From Ulva prolifera (taxonomy: Eukaryota > Chlorophyta > Ulvophyceae > Ulvales > Ulvaceae), in NCBI GenBank assembly GCA_023078555.1, contig CM041198.1, forward strand, positions 8,355,836 through 8,419,835: a stretch of 64,000 bases of DNA, in the 5' to 3' direction. Every line of letters starts with the position of its first letter. Within the stretch, counting starts at the first letter, position 1. Of this stretch, positions 1-10,071 are shown piece by piece. The translations under genes and the position numbers were made by a program. The notes beneath the pieces were generated by a model. That model saw nothing but the letters and a program-made list of their open reading frames with translations. It ran no database searches and was not told the origin of the DNA.

Positions 1-3000
1 CAACCAAAATCAAGATCATCAAACGCTCTAGGAACAGAGCTCTCAACCCAGAAAGGCATCCACCGGCACATCAAGGCCTTGGGTGAAATGCTTGCCGCAC
101 GACCGGGCGACGGCCGTCAGCGTGTGCGCGTACATTTCCGCATTGCCCTTCTGCAGCACACACGAAAGCAACTTGTACGCATTCATCACAAACACCGACT
201 TGGAGACGCGGCCTGATGCCGCAGCAATCTCACCCAACTCCCGGATGTACTCCTCCGCCCGCGGCGCGAGCTTCCCATAGGACTCAACAGCAAACGGAAC
301 AAACTCATATTGCGGCTTATCGGCAAACTTCTCCCAATCATCCCGCTTGAGCTTCTCCGCGACCTTCGCCGCCGAGGCATCCTCCCTATGCGACCCCTTA
401 CGCAAAGCATCCTTCCCAAGCGGATGCGTCACCGTCACGTCCACCATGACATGACGCCCACCTGGCAGGATGGCGAGGATGTCAGCCCTGTGCCGCCCCA
501 CTTTCCCTGCTCCGGCATCCCCATGCACGCCGGCGTACGGCGGCTCCATGCTCGTGGACACCCCATCACAAGTGTGAACACGGCGCATTGCATAAGCAAA
601 TTTATCATGGCGCGACGAAAGACACTTGTTATTTCGGGTGCACAGCATAGCATGGTCGCCGCGTCCGATGCTCTCGCCGGAGCAATCGCACGGCGGCATC
701 TCCACAGGGCCGCAGACTCGCTCACCGAGGCGGTGGCGAAGGATGGTGGTAAGGGAGTGGTTACCGATGGTGGTGTCCAGCCGCCGCCGGCCGGGGAGGG
801 CGGACAAGAAGGCGCTACCGGGGGCGCCGCGGGCACTGCGCACACGAGCAGCACCGAGCCTGCCTGCCTCCGTGCTCAAGTCCATCCCGTCCAAGAACGC
901 CTTGCCTGCCTTGTCACCCATGGACCTAGACACAGTATGCTGCAAGGAGGGGAGAACAAGACGCACGCCTTTGCTGGAGAGGTCCGCCGGTGAGCCACCG
1001 TCGATCTTCCCGGAGATCTTCGTGACCCACTCCTCGATGTCGGGCAAGATGCCGCGGACGCAGTCCCAGTCGTGCTGGAGGACCGGCGCGGCCGGCCCGT
1101 CGAGCCGCTGGAACGCGGCGGGGCCGTCAGCGACGACCCGGTGAGCCACCGCAACGCCGGTGAGCAACGCAGCTTTCGCCTCAACCGGGTGGGTCATGCG
1201 CAACCCAAGGCCGCCGTGGCGAATCGGCAACAACATCTGCTGAACTGCCGAGCTCATCTGCACGAGCACGCCAGACGGATCCTGCGTGACCGGCACCTGC
1301 GCAATGCTCGCCACCGCGGCGACGACAGCGCCTTCGAGGGCGCGTGTCGACTCGGCCAGGAGCTCCCACCTGGTCGTGCGCTGGTGGTGCACCAAGCGGA
1401 CGGCAAATGACTGCCGGAGCAGCAGCAGCTGCACCTGCTTGGTGACCGGCAAGCGCATGAGCAGATCGATCTCCCCGATTGCCTTCGCGGCAGCGGCTTT
1501 CAGCCGCGCGCGGACGAAGGCGTCAGTGCCGACGTGGGTGCCGACCACTGTGATGCCGTCCTCTCTGTGGGGCACGCCGGTGGACTGCTGGACGGCACGA
1601 CACTCCTCATGTGCCTCGGCACAGGGCGCAAACACGCCACTCTTACCCGGCACGATGGTGAGGCCGACCGAGCGCGCGCTGCCCGGACCGTCCCCGCAGA
1701 GGCGGCCCAGGAGCTTGCGCAACGCAGGCCCGCGGCCCACGGCAGTGAAGTCATCGAGGTACGACATGCAGGGCGCCTCCGGGACTGCTGCCGCAAGCGC
1801 CGTCAAGACCTCCTGGAAGCCCAACGCAAACAGTAGCGGCCCCAGCGGGTCGCCCTGCCGCACCCCACGCTGCGATTCGATCACAGTGCCGCTGGCGGCA
1901 CCCACCACATGGAGTTGGGTGGCAGCACCGTACCCGAATTGGAAGAACGGGAGCAGCTCCGGCAGCGCCTTCGAGACCCCGCGCGCGACGGCGGTGCGGA
2001 GGATCTCGTTGAAAGCATTCCGCATGTCCGCCGTTAGCGCGATGGCGTGGGGGTCCTTCTCCAGCGCCGCCGCGACGCTGTGCGCCACTGCGTCCGTCCC
2101 GCCGGCCGTGCCGACGCCCACCTGCAGGGGCGCAAGGTCCCGCCCCGCGGCTTTGCCGACAGCCTCGATCGCGCACATCGCTGCAAGGCGGTACCAGACC
2201 TCGCCGATGGCGATGGGCCGGACACCTCCTGTCTGCTTCTGGAGAGCGAGGAGCTTCGAGTCGAGGAGTCCGCACTCGCGGGGCAGCATACCGGACAGCA
2301 TCAAGTTCACAAAATCGAGGGCCGCTTGGAACCCCCGGGCAGTACCCCCAGTGACCGCAAGGATCATCTCAAAGGTCCAACCCGAGGGGCCCCCAGCTCG
2401 GCCTTTTTTGTGGTTCTTGATGCGGTCAAGCACCCTCACAAGCAGGGTGCTGTCAATTTGGAGAGCAGGCACGTCGCACTCGAGAGGCGGCGGCGGCGCC
2501 GCCGCCGGGTGCAACGCACGCAACTTCTCCATGACGGCGGGGCACGTCGTGTCGGCCGGCTTCTCGTCGTTCAGGCGACGGGCGGCGATGTGGATGCTCC
2601 CGCCTTTCACTCCTGACTCCACTCGCTCTGCTAGGCGCGCTTCCTCAGTCATCTCCTTCCGCCGATGGGTCACAGATGGCGCGAAGCCCCCCTCCTCGTC
2701 CTCCAGCTCCCCACGCCGATACTTGGCCATGATGGCCAGCATGCGCTTGTCACGCTTGTCGGTGTCGCTGCCACCTCGCGGCTCAGCAAGGACAAGCGAT
2801 GGGAGGCGGAGGAGTGCAGCGATGGGGGCTAGCACCTGGTTCAACGCACTTCGGCCTCCTGCCTCTGCCGCAGCCGACGAGATAGCCTCGAGGGCCTGGG
2901 CAGAGCAGAGGCTAAAGTCGCGGGTGAGCTGGTCTGACACTGCCCGCCTGATGAACTTGCGAGTGGTGCCGCCGCCATGTTGTTGGCCTGTGCGTGGACA

Positions 3001-4296
3001 GGCTTGAGCGGCGCGCAGCCCTTTGTGCTTCCTTGGCGCTTGCTTCCGGCCGCCTCCGCGTCCCTTTGCCGCTCTGCCGGCGCCACTGCGGCTCGTGCCG
3101 GCGCCTGGGGCGGCGGCTGCGGGCCGGGCGGGCTGCTCGCGCGTGCCGGCACCCGCGCCAGATGCTGACTGTTCAGCGGTGGCTGCAGGCGGGTCGGCAG
3201 GGGCGGGCTGGGCTGGCGGCGGGGGTGGTGGCGGGGGAAGGTCCGGCTGAGGCTGCTCCACGGGGTGCGCGGCGCCTACGCTGGCTGTGGCTCCACGGTC
3301 GGCGAGTCCATCATTGGCGGGAATCGGGCGGTTGGAAGATGGTCGGTGCGCTGGTGGTGCATCTGTAGGCGTCGCTGCTCCGGTGGCTGCTGCAGGGGTT
3401 GGCGCTGGGGCTGGCGTGGCTGATGTGCTTGACGGACCTTCAGCAGCTGGAGCAGCGTTGGCTGCTTCTTCAGTGCAGGGAGGTTCCTCAGAGCAGCTCC
3501 GGGAGGGCTGGCCCGAGAGAGCACCGGGATCCTCTCTCAGCTTCGCCCTCCGCGACCGCGGAGCGCTAGCTGGCACAGAATCAACTCGTAACTTGGTTGC
3601 GAGCTGCTTCTGGAGCCGGCTAGCGGCTGCAGGCGGTTGCATTGGAGACTCATCCGCTTTGCTGTCCTCAGCTTCGACCTCTGCGTGGCTGCCTTGCAAG
3701 CAGCACTCGCCCGCAGATCTTGCTGCTGCTGCTTCCTCTTCTGCTTCTGGATGCAGCTGCGCGCGCTGGAGCTTGATGGGCGAGCGTGCTGGAGCTGCGA
3801 CGCCTTCAGGCGTCCCAGAACGCCTTCTCTTCGACGTCGAGGACATGCTCTAACCGAGCGTCTTCATAAAATGTAATCCTGGCACTTTGTTTTCTTTTTG
3901 TGCTTCGCGGGCGGGTTCTTTTAGCTCCGCTCCTAGTCGCTTCACAGACAGAGCCACCGGGACTGCAACTTACAGCCACGGCAACAAGGCACCGTCCGGA
4001 ACGCGAGGACCTAAACTAAACGCAGCAGTCTATTTAACGAAATAGATAAAGCATATTGGCATTGAATTCACGAGAACGCTCGTGCTCCTAGGCGCTGGGC
4101 TGCACGACCGCTGTCGTTACAGCGCTCGGAACTTCCTCAGCGCAGCTGAAAACACAGACAAACATACCAAACAACAAAACTAAATATTCAGATGCCAATA
4201 TCTACTGCGAATCGTGTTCGCAGGCCTGCGGCGCACAGGAGCAGAGCGCCACAGTAGCGTCACGAATACAATGGACGAAGAGTCAGGAGTGAAAAA
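1..4296 (-). mobile_element. LINE (non-LTR retrotransposon), copy 1, near full length
   Basis: This is a minus-strand non-LTR element. It holds one large ORF (stop near 43, start near 3846) and about 450 bases of 5' leader (3847-4296). The 5' limit is set by comparison with a second copy at 6781-7913: the two agree up to a shared CAGGAGTGAAAAA and then diverge. The 3' untranslated tail lies mostly beyond the left edge. At its 5' end the element abuts a broken copia pol, with a short repeat (TTGGTCTGGTC twice) at the join, as is common at 5' ends made by target-primed reverse transcription. No LTRs are present. Family assignment within endonuclease-type LINEs is inferred. Confidence 0.85.
43..3846 (-). 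CDS. LINE polyprotein: reverse transcriptase plus restriction-like endonuclease
   Basis: An uninterrupted 1267-residue ORF. Residues 1 to about 270 are low-complexity, rich in Pro, Ala and Ser, with a basic start (SKRRRSG) and a basic patch KQAPRKHKG that may bind RNA. The reverse transcriptase follows, with DMRNAFN near residue 606 (motif A), GVRQGDPLGPLLF near 659 (motif B) and YLDD near 696 (motif C). The C-terminus has a Cys/His cluster (CDCSG...HAMLC...RHDKF, from about 1050). After it comes a restriction-like endonuclease signature: R-x-D in HRADIL, then VDVTVTHP near 1135 and a later FVPFAVESYG block. No apurinic endonuclease domain is visible at the N-terminus. The ORF looks competent for target-primed reverse transcription, acting in the nucleus. 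Activity is inferred from intactness only. Confidence 0.88.
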   Translation of the reverse strand: MSSTSKRRRSGTPEGVAAPARSPIKLQRAQLHPEAEEEAAAARSAGECCLQGSHAEVEAEDSKADESPMQPPAAASRLQKQLATKLRVDSVPASAPRSRRAKLREDPGALSGQPSRSCSEEPPCTEEAANAAPAAEGPSSTSATPAPAPTPAAATGAATPTDAPPAHRPSSNRPIPANDGLADRGATASVGAAHPVEQPQPDLPPPPPPPPAQPAPADPPAATAEQSASGAGAGTREQPARPAAAAPGAGTSRSGAGRAAKGRGGGRKQAPRKHKGLRAAQACPRTGQQHGGGTTRKFIRRAVSDQLTRDFSLCSAQALEAISSAAAEAGGRSALNQVLAPIAALLRLPSLVLAEPRGGSDTDKRDKRMLAIMAKYRRGELEDEEGGFAPSVTHRRKEMTEEARLAERVESGVKGGSIHIAARRLNDEKPADTTCPAVMEKLRALHPAAAPPPPLECDVPALQIDSTLLVRVLDRIKNHKKGRAGGPSGWTFEMILAVTGGTARGFQAALDFVNLMLSGMLPRECGLLDSKLLALQKQTGGVRPIAIGEVWYRLAAMCAIEAVGKAAGRDLAPLQVGVGTAGGTDAVAHSVAAALEKDPHAIALTADMRNAFNEILRTAVARGVSKALPELLPFFQFGYGAATQLHVVGAASGTVIESQRGVRQGDPLGPLLFALGFQEVLTALAAAVPEAPCMSYLDDFTAVGRGPALRKLLGRLCGDGPGSARSVGLTIVPGKSGVFAPCAEAHEECRAVQQSTGVPHREDGITVVGTHVGTDAFVRARLKAAAAKAIGEIDLLMRLPVTKQVQLLLLRQSFAVRLVHHQRTTRWELLAESTRALEGAVVAAVASIAQVPVTQDPSGVLVQMSSAVQQMLLPIRHGGLGLRMTHPVEAKAALLTGVAVAHRVVADGPAAFQRLDGPAAPVLQHDWDCVRGILPDIEEWVTKISGKIDGGSPADLSSKGVRLVLPSLQHTVSRSMGDKAGKAFLDGMDLSTEAGRLGAARVRSARGAPGSAFLSALPGRRRLDTTIGNHSLTTILRHRLGERVCGPVEMPPCDCSGESIGRGDHAMLCTRNNKCLSSRHDKFAYAMRRVHTCDGVSTSMEPPYAGVHGDAGAGKVGRHRADILAILPGGRHVMVDVTVTHPLGKDALRKGSHREDASAAKVAEKLKRDDWEKFADKPQYEFVPFAVESYGKLAPRAEEYIRELGEIAAASGRVSKSVFVMNAYKLLSCVLQKGNAEMYAHTLTAVARSCGKHFTQGLDVPVDAFLG

Positions 4297-4321
4297 AAAT
4301 TGGTCTGGTCTATATTGGTCT

Positions 4322-6398
4322 GGTCCCCTGTCGGTAGTTACGCGACACTGCGTGTGTTGTTGTCTATTGCTGCTCAGGAGGATTTGGAGATTAGACATAT
4401 AGACATACAGTGTGCTTTTCTTAACGGTGACCTGGAGGAAGAGGTTTTCGTTGAACAGCCCCCGTACTTCACAGACGGGACAGCACATGTATGGAAATTA
4501 CACAAAACACTGTATGGCCTGAAGCAAGCCGCTCGCGAGTGGCATAAAGCTTTAGTAAAGGTCTTGGCTGAACTGGGATTTGTGTGCGCACAAGGTGATC
4601 CTGGACTGTATGTCAGAAAAACCGGTCGATGTCTCATTTTTCTGTGGGTAGATGATTTATTCATTTTCAGTTGCTCCGCGGGGCTGCAGGAAATCATCAG
4701 CGTCATCCTCACGAAATTTGAAGGCAGAGACCTAGGTGACCTGTCTTGGGCACTTGGCACTGAGATCACGCGTGATCGAAAGGCCAAAACAATCACAATG
4801 ACACAACGCAACAAAATCCAGAACTTGCTGGACAAGTACAGTATGTCTGACTGTCGTAAATCTCCCACTCCATTAGTGCCGCGGCAACAACTAAGGCCGT
4901 GTTCAGTGGAGATGAGGTCACATAAAAAAAAAGCGTGAAATAGAGATCTGAGACGATAGATAGACTTTAAAACATGTTTTATGTATGACTGCATTGTTCG
5001 TTTGTTCGGATTTGTTATTATCGGAAAGTTATGGTCCGCGGACGTGTGAACCCTTTCTGTGCGTCCTCGGGCCTGTGAACACCCCCCCCGGGGGGGGTGC
5101 GCTCAGGCAGGGCGCACAGCATAGGGCGTGGACGCGGACGCTCAGGCAGGACGCACGGACTCAGATGTGCCAGGGAACGACCTCGAACACCTACCTGACC
5201 GCCGATCATGAATACTGTGCATATACATGGTTTGTTTTGTTTGGTCTCTTGCTTTCCCATCGACGTTTGCGTCTGAATCGGTGAACGTGCACCATGGCTT
5301 CTGACGCCACATGTCCCAAGTTCTCTCGCGAACAGGTGGAAGTATTATTTGAAAGTTTTGTCAAATACCCTCCAATTGGTGGTGAGCAGGACGGTGCGAT
5401 GGCATTGGGGAAGTCCAGGAATGTGCAATGTGTGTGTATACGAGGACGTGTTGAAAGACTACCTTGCAACAGTAGGCCCCGTGATCGCGCAGCATGATGC
5501 ATACAACAGTGATCACACAGAGCCCAGACGTGCAGTTTGGATGTGTTTAGACGGCTCGTTGCATTCGCGGTGCTGTGCGTCCCGATGGCACTATTCGCCA
5601 CTGAACACGGAGCCTGTCTAGACCCGGTCGCAGAGTCCGAATCCGCTCTGAGCGCCCACCGCCACTGAACACGGCCTAAGGAGTGTGAAGGAGCATCCTG
5701 ACCTGGAGAAAGCCAGTGCTGCTGAGCATTCCAGGTTCATGAGTGCTGTAGGAAGCATCCAGTATATTGCAGGAGTGACACGACCTGACCTGAGCTATGT
5801 GGCACATGCCCTGGCCCGGCACATGTCTAGTAGTCTGAAGGAACATTGGTCTGCCGTGCAACATGTTCTGAGATACCTGCAGTCCACGAAAAATCTAGGA
5901 ATAAAATTTATAGGCTCTAAGGGACACGGGTGTTTACTAGAAGCTTTTTCAGATGCAGACTTTGCGAATTCTGCGGATCTAAAGAGTGTGTCTGGTATGG
6001 TTATTCGGGTGTATGGGAACTGTGTTCTCTGGCGTTCGAAGAAGCAGAGTATAGTGGCTGGGGATACAACAGAGGCTGAGCTCATCGCGATGAGCGCAAC
6101 AGCCAACGAGCTCATGTGGATGAAGCAATTGCTTCTCGACGTGCAGCTTGTCCCACACAAGCCGACTCTGTGGGGTGACAATAAGAGTGCCAATATTTTG
6201 GCGGTGAATGCTGTGTCCACTGACAGATCCAAGCACATTCGTGTGCGGCACTTGCGAGTGCGGGAATATGTCCAGATGGATGAACTTAAGGTAGCATGGG
6301 TAGGCACTGTTGATCAGTTAGCAGATGTGTTTACCAAGGTGCTGCCCGGACCTGCCTTGCAGGAAGTTCGTAATAAACTCCAGCTAGTGGAGACCTAG
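4322..6398 (+). pseudogene. Ty1/copia pol fragment (reverse transcriptase and RNase H), interrupted
   Basis: The reading begins inside the RVT_2 reverse transcriptase at SPVGSYATLRVLL and continues through HIDIQCAFLNGDL, LHKTLYGLKQAAREW and the catalytic WVDDLF. It is broken at 4895-5676 by a transposon, then resumes as VKEHPDLEKAS and the RNase H region. That region includes YIAGVTRPDLSY, SDADFANS, ADVFTKVLP and ends at LQLVET. Removing the insert and one TAA restores the reading frame across the join. Gag, protease and integrase are missing because the LINE 5' end replaces everything upstream. The 3' LTR follows after a purine-rich tract (ATGGGGGAG) just before 6416. It is a dead fragment of the same lineage as the elements at 10-20 kb. 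Confidence 0.9.
4895..5676. mobile_element. Harbinger-like non-autonomous DNA transposon, copy A
   Basis: The element is 782 bases, bounded by perfect 15-base terminal inverted repeats GGCCGTGTTCAGTGG and flanked by a TAA duplication (4892-4894 and 5677-5679). A 3-base TWA duplication is the hallmark of the PIF/Harbinger superfamily. A second copy at 22981-23746 has the same ends, with a TTA duplication. A short plus ORF at 5294 begins MASDATCPKFSREQ and runs about 30 residues before diverging from copy B, so it may be the start of a lost DNA-binding protein. No transposase is complete. It sits inside copia reverse transcriptase, so it is younger than that element. The family assignment rests on duplication length and repeats, not on transposase homology. 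Confidence 0.82.
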
Positions 6399-6415
6399 CA
6401 GGGTTTATGGGGGAG

Positions 6416-6763
6416 TGTCACAATGCATGCGCCTGCGGGCAGCAGCGTGGTGACAGGTGCACCCATGCACGGATGATCCGCGGATCGTGTGTAGGGGTAA
6501 GCCGCCAGTCAGGATTGTCTCGATGTAGTGAGGGAGATCCTGAGAGGGTTTCCCGGCGTAACCTTGAGTGTTCAGTGTGCATATAGGCATGTGCACACTG
6601 AGATCTGTAACCATTCTTTCTCACTGTTTCACGGTACTAGCTGTACTTGTCTCCCCTTGCATCTCTCTGGTTCTACCTCTGTGCGCAGCAGGTATGAGAT
6701 GCTGGTTTCCTGACTTGCTGTTAAGACTGCGTGTCTGACCTGCGACAGATAGCCTTTCTGACA
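6416..6763 (+). repeat. copia LTR 1 (3' LTR)
   Basis: This is a 348-base LTR starting TGTCACAATGC and ending TTTCTGACA, so its ends are TG...CA with a 5-base inverted terminus TGTCA/TGACA. It lies 17 bases after the pol stop codon. Three more copies occur at 9271, 13241 and 22488. At 6573-6600 an inverted repeat CAGTGTGCA/TGCACACTG flanks a TATA-like ATATAG. The base after the LTR is the edge of a LINE fragment, so no matched target duplication remains. Confidence 0.9.
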
Positions 6764-6780
6764 CCGTGGAGCCACACCCA

Positions 6781-7913
6781 GCTGATTGTTCAGCAGTGGC
6801 TGCAGGCGGGTTGGCAGGGGCGGGCTGGGGTGGCGGCGGGGGTGGCGGCGGGGGAAGGTCCGGCTGAGGCTGCTCCACGGGGCGCGCGGCGCCTGCGCTG
6901 GCTGTGGCTCCACGGTCGGTGGGTTCATCATTGGTGGGAATCGGGCGGTCGGAGGATGGTCGATGCGCTGGTGGTGCGTCTGTAGGCGTCGCTGCTCCGG
7001 TGGCTGCTGCAGGGGTGGGCGCTGGGGCTGGCGTGGCTGATGTGCTTGACGGACCTTCAGCAGCTGGAGCAGCCTTGGATGCTTCTTCAGTGCAGGGAGG
7101 TTCCTCGGAGCTGCTCCGGGAAGGCTGGCCCGAGGGTGGACCGGGATCCTCTCTCAGCTTCGCCCGCCGTGACCGCGGAGCGCTAGCTGGCACAGACTCA
7201 ACTCGTAACTTGGTTGCGAGCTGCTTCTGGAACCGGCTAGTGGCTGCTGGCGGATCATGTGGAGTCTCATCTGCTTTGCTGTCCTCAGCTTCGACCTCTA
7301 CGGGGCTGCCTTGCAAGCAGCACTCGCAATCAGATCTTGCAGCTGCTGCTTCATCTTTTGCTTCTGGATGTAGCACAGCGCGCTGGAGCTTGATGGGCGA
7401 GCGTGCTGGAGCTGCGACGCCTTCAAGCGTCCCAGAACGCCTTCTCTTCGACGTCGAGGACATGCTCTAACCGAGCGTCGTCATAAAATGTAATCCTGGC
7501 ACTTTGTTTTCTTTTTGTGCTTCGCGGGCGGGTTCTTTTAGCTCCGCTCCTAGTCGCTTCACAGACAGAGCCACCGGGACTGCAACTTACAGCCACGGCA
7601 ACAAGGCACCGTCCGGAACGCGAGGACCTAAACTAAACGTAGCAGTCTATTTAACGAAATGGATAAAGCATATTGGCATTGAATTCACGAGAACGCTCGT
7701 GCTCCTAGGCGCTGGGCTGTACGACCGCTTTCGTTACAGCACTCGAAACTTCCACAGCGCAGCTCTCACCACAGACAAATGGACCATAAAACAAATCTAA
7801 TTAATCAGATGCCAATATCTACTGCGAATCGTGTTCGCAGGCCTTCGGCGCACAGGAGCAGAGCGCCACAGTAGCGTCACGAATACAATGGACGAAGAGT
7901 CAGGAGTGAAAAA
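6781..7913 (-). pseudogene. LINE 5' fragment (leader plus N-terminus only)
   Basis: This segment is closely similar to 3165-4296 of the first LINE. It carries the 5' leader and about the first 230 residues of the ORF (MSSTSKRRRSGTLEG through the Pro-rich run to ATAEQSA). It then stops next to the copia LTR ending at 6763, so the reverse transcriptase and endonuclease are absent. The retained part is the 5' end, the reverse of the usual 5' truncation, so it was produced by a deletion or rearrangement rather than by incomplete reverse transcription. A read-through ORF extends to 6621 inside the LTR but has no meaning. Confidence 0.85.
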
Positions 7914-9270
7914 CGGGAAAAGTTCAACGTCATGGGCCTCAGTCGCGCACTGCTCACCATGTGGCTACGAGGGCGTCGCGCACAAGTCATATCACTCTTC
8001 ACTAACATCTTCATATATCTCATTATTAAGCACAGATCATCGTTTATTTAGACGTGCGCACGAACACAACTTAGATCACATCAAACGATACAGCATATCA
8101 ATAGTTAGCTATGTCACTGGTCGTGGGACATGCATTATGACACATTCATAGTCACACGTCATCAGTCATACTCAGCATGCACATGGTCAAATGTGCACAG
8201 GCCATTCGGAGGCACTAAGTCACCTATGCCCCGAACCCGCTACACGGTGGCCACGCTAGAGTACTACACGAAATTGTCATAAAGTCACATTTGGAGGTAA
8301 ACTCCGACATGCACGTTATACTCCGAGACGCGCTGTTATCGCACCGGAAGTTACATGTCGTGAGATGGCACCTCACGCTGGCGCAGGCCTGTGGTCACAA
8401 TGCATGAAACTCATGCATTGAGTCATTATGTACAGTCATACACATGTGCATGTCATGGCACACTTGTATATACTAAGATGCTCGTGCTTCACGAAGATCA
8501 CCAAGTCAGAATCCCACAAGATACATACACGTGGCGCTTGCGCCGCACACACTTGTATGGTCACACACTCTATTGCATTTCACAAAGTCAGCTTATAAAA
8601 GGTCGTGCACTTAATCATGCACGCGAACACAAGTGACCTCAGCTTATGAGGCCGCCTGTGCGACAAGTTACAACCATCCGTCAGATCGGGCAGTCGCACG
8701 CGTCGCGGAGACGCATTGCGCTTGCGCGCCGTCAGACTCAGCTGTGCACGTCAAAATGTACACAGGCACGGACAGTTCAGTCCCGGCACCCCTCTAGTTA
8801 CACACTGTGGCGGCTATGTCAAGATGCTGCACATTATCGCGCACAATCTCGGGATGAGATCCAGCTTTCAACGTGTCGATCTCTGGCTCGCACCACGCCA
8901 CGCCCGCCCATGGGGCTGCATCGTGCGCAGCCTCCCTCAGAGATCCTCATGCACCACGCACTGCGCACAGAACACTGTCAAACACTCACGCATTTCAGCG
9001 TGTCACCACAAGTCACTGGGGATCCCTCACTTATTGGGGATTCCATCAAATGACTGCGTAGGGTGCTCAGCATCTTGGCGAGGCCAGCCATAGTAGGGGG
9101 TAGTCCTGTGCGCATCACAAGCAGTACTTATACTGCGCGCTTGCTGGGTCCGACACAGTTCGCACTGGTTCGGATGGGGCGCTTCTATTGAGCACTTCTT
9201 CCATCTTGTCCTGCGTACACGCATCCAATCTCTGTTTATTGTCGCCGCATAGGTCCGCGTGCCCGGCCGT
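7914..9270. other. Intergenic stretch without recognised gene
   Basis: About 1.36 kb with no ORF that looks coding. The sequence is enriched for GTCA, TCAC and CACA words and is less GC-rich than the host genes. It lies between a LINE fragment and a copia LTR and may be degraded mobile DNA, but I see no ends or internal homology that would prove it. Confidence 0.5.
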
Positions 9271-9767
9271 TGTCACAATGCATGAGCCTGCGGGCAGCAG
9301 TGTGGTGACAGGTGCACCCATGCACGAACGATCCGCGGATCCAGTGCAGGGGTAAGCCGCCAGCCGAGATTGTCTCGATGTAGTGAGAGAGATCCCGCGA
9401 GGGTTTCCCGCCGTAACCTTGAGTGTTCAGTGTGCATATAATCATGTGCACACTGAGATCTGTAACCATTCTCTTTACTGTTTCACGGTATTAGCACTTA
9501 TCTCCTTCTAAAGCGTTCCTCGGTTCCACCTCTGTGCGCAGCAGGTATGGAACGCTGGCTGACCTGATGTGACCTGAACTGAGAGGGCGCGTCTGACCTG
9601 ACAGGATGTAGCATTTCTGACATCTTACTGTTTCACGGTATTAGCATCTCCTCTTTCAGTGTTCCTCGGTTCTACCTCTGTGCGCAGCAGGTATGGAACA
9701 CTGGCCTCCTGACCTGATCTGAACTGAGACTGCGCGTCTGACCTGACAGCATATAGCAATTCTGACA
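9271..9767 (+). repeat. copia LTR 2 (5' LTR, with internal duplication)
   Basis: It starts TGTCACAATGC and ends TTCTGACA like the other LTRs but is 497 bases rather than about 349. The extra length comes from a tandem duplication of the downstream third: the block starting TTACTGTTTCACGGTATTAGCA at about 9475 recurs at about 9625. Both copies include the CTCTGTGCGCAGCAGGTATG segment, and the two have diverged. The inverted repeat around the TATA-like box is at 9428-9455. Confidence 0.88.
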
Positions 9768-9779
9768 TGGTATCGGTGA
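9768..9779 (+). promoter_or_regulatory. Putative copia primer binding site
   Basis: TGGTATCGGTGA follows the LTR directly. Its first seven bases match the TGGTATC start of the initiator-methionine tRNA primer site common in copia elements. The same sequence follows LTR 3 at 13591. The match beyond seven bases is poor, so the primer tRNA is uncertain. Confidence 0.55.
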
Positions 9780-10071
9780 ATGTTAGCGTTATGTCTGTTT
9801 ATGGTCTTGTATAGGAAGCCGTTGGCCAATGTCTGTGCGCAGACACGGCAGGCATTCCACTGTTCTGCTGGCGCTCAGACTGCGGTCAAAAGCGCAGGCA
9901 TCATTTAGGTCTCTCGTAGCACATTGTTATCAGATACAATTCGACAAGCTTATTTTAATGATCAGAGCTGAGAAAAGCGAACGCGTTCGCTTATTTTCTC
10001 AACCTGTCGGCTTGCGAGCCATCCCATCGGTTAGTTGCTGCGCGACAAACAACCGTCTGTTCTACTGCAGG

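Noticed and set aside
1286-3007. 573-codon plus-strand open frame
   Set aside because: It is the antisense shadow of the LINE polyprotein: Arg/Ser/Pro-rich with no motif, and GC-rich coding DNA leaves long antisense frames.
5060-5100. C8/G8 palindrome in the Harbinger-like element as a terminator
   Set aside because: It is present in both copies as part of the element. There is no upstream gene, and intrinsic terminators are not expected in a eukaryotic nucleus.
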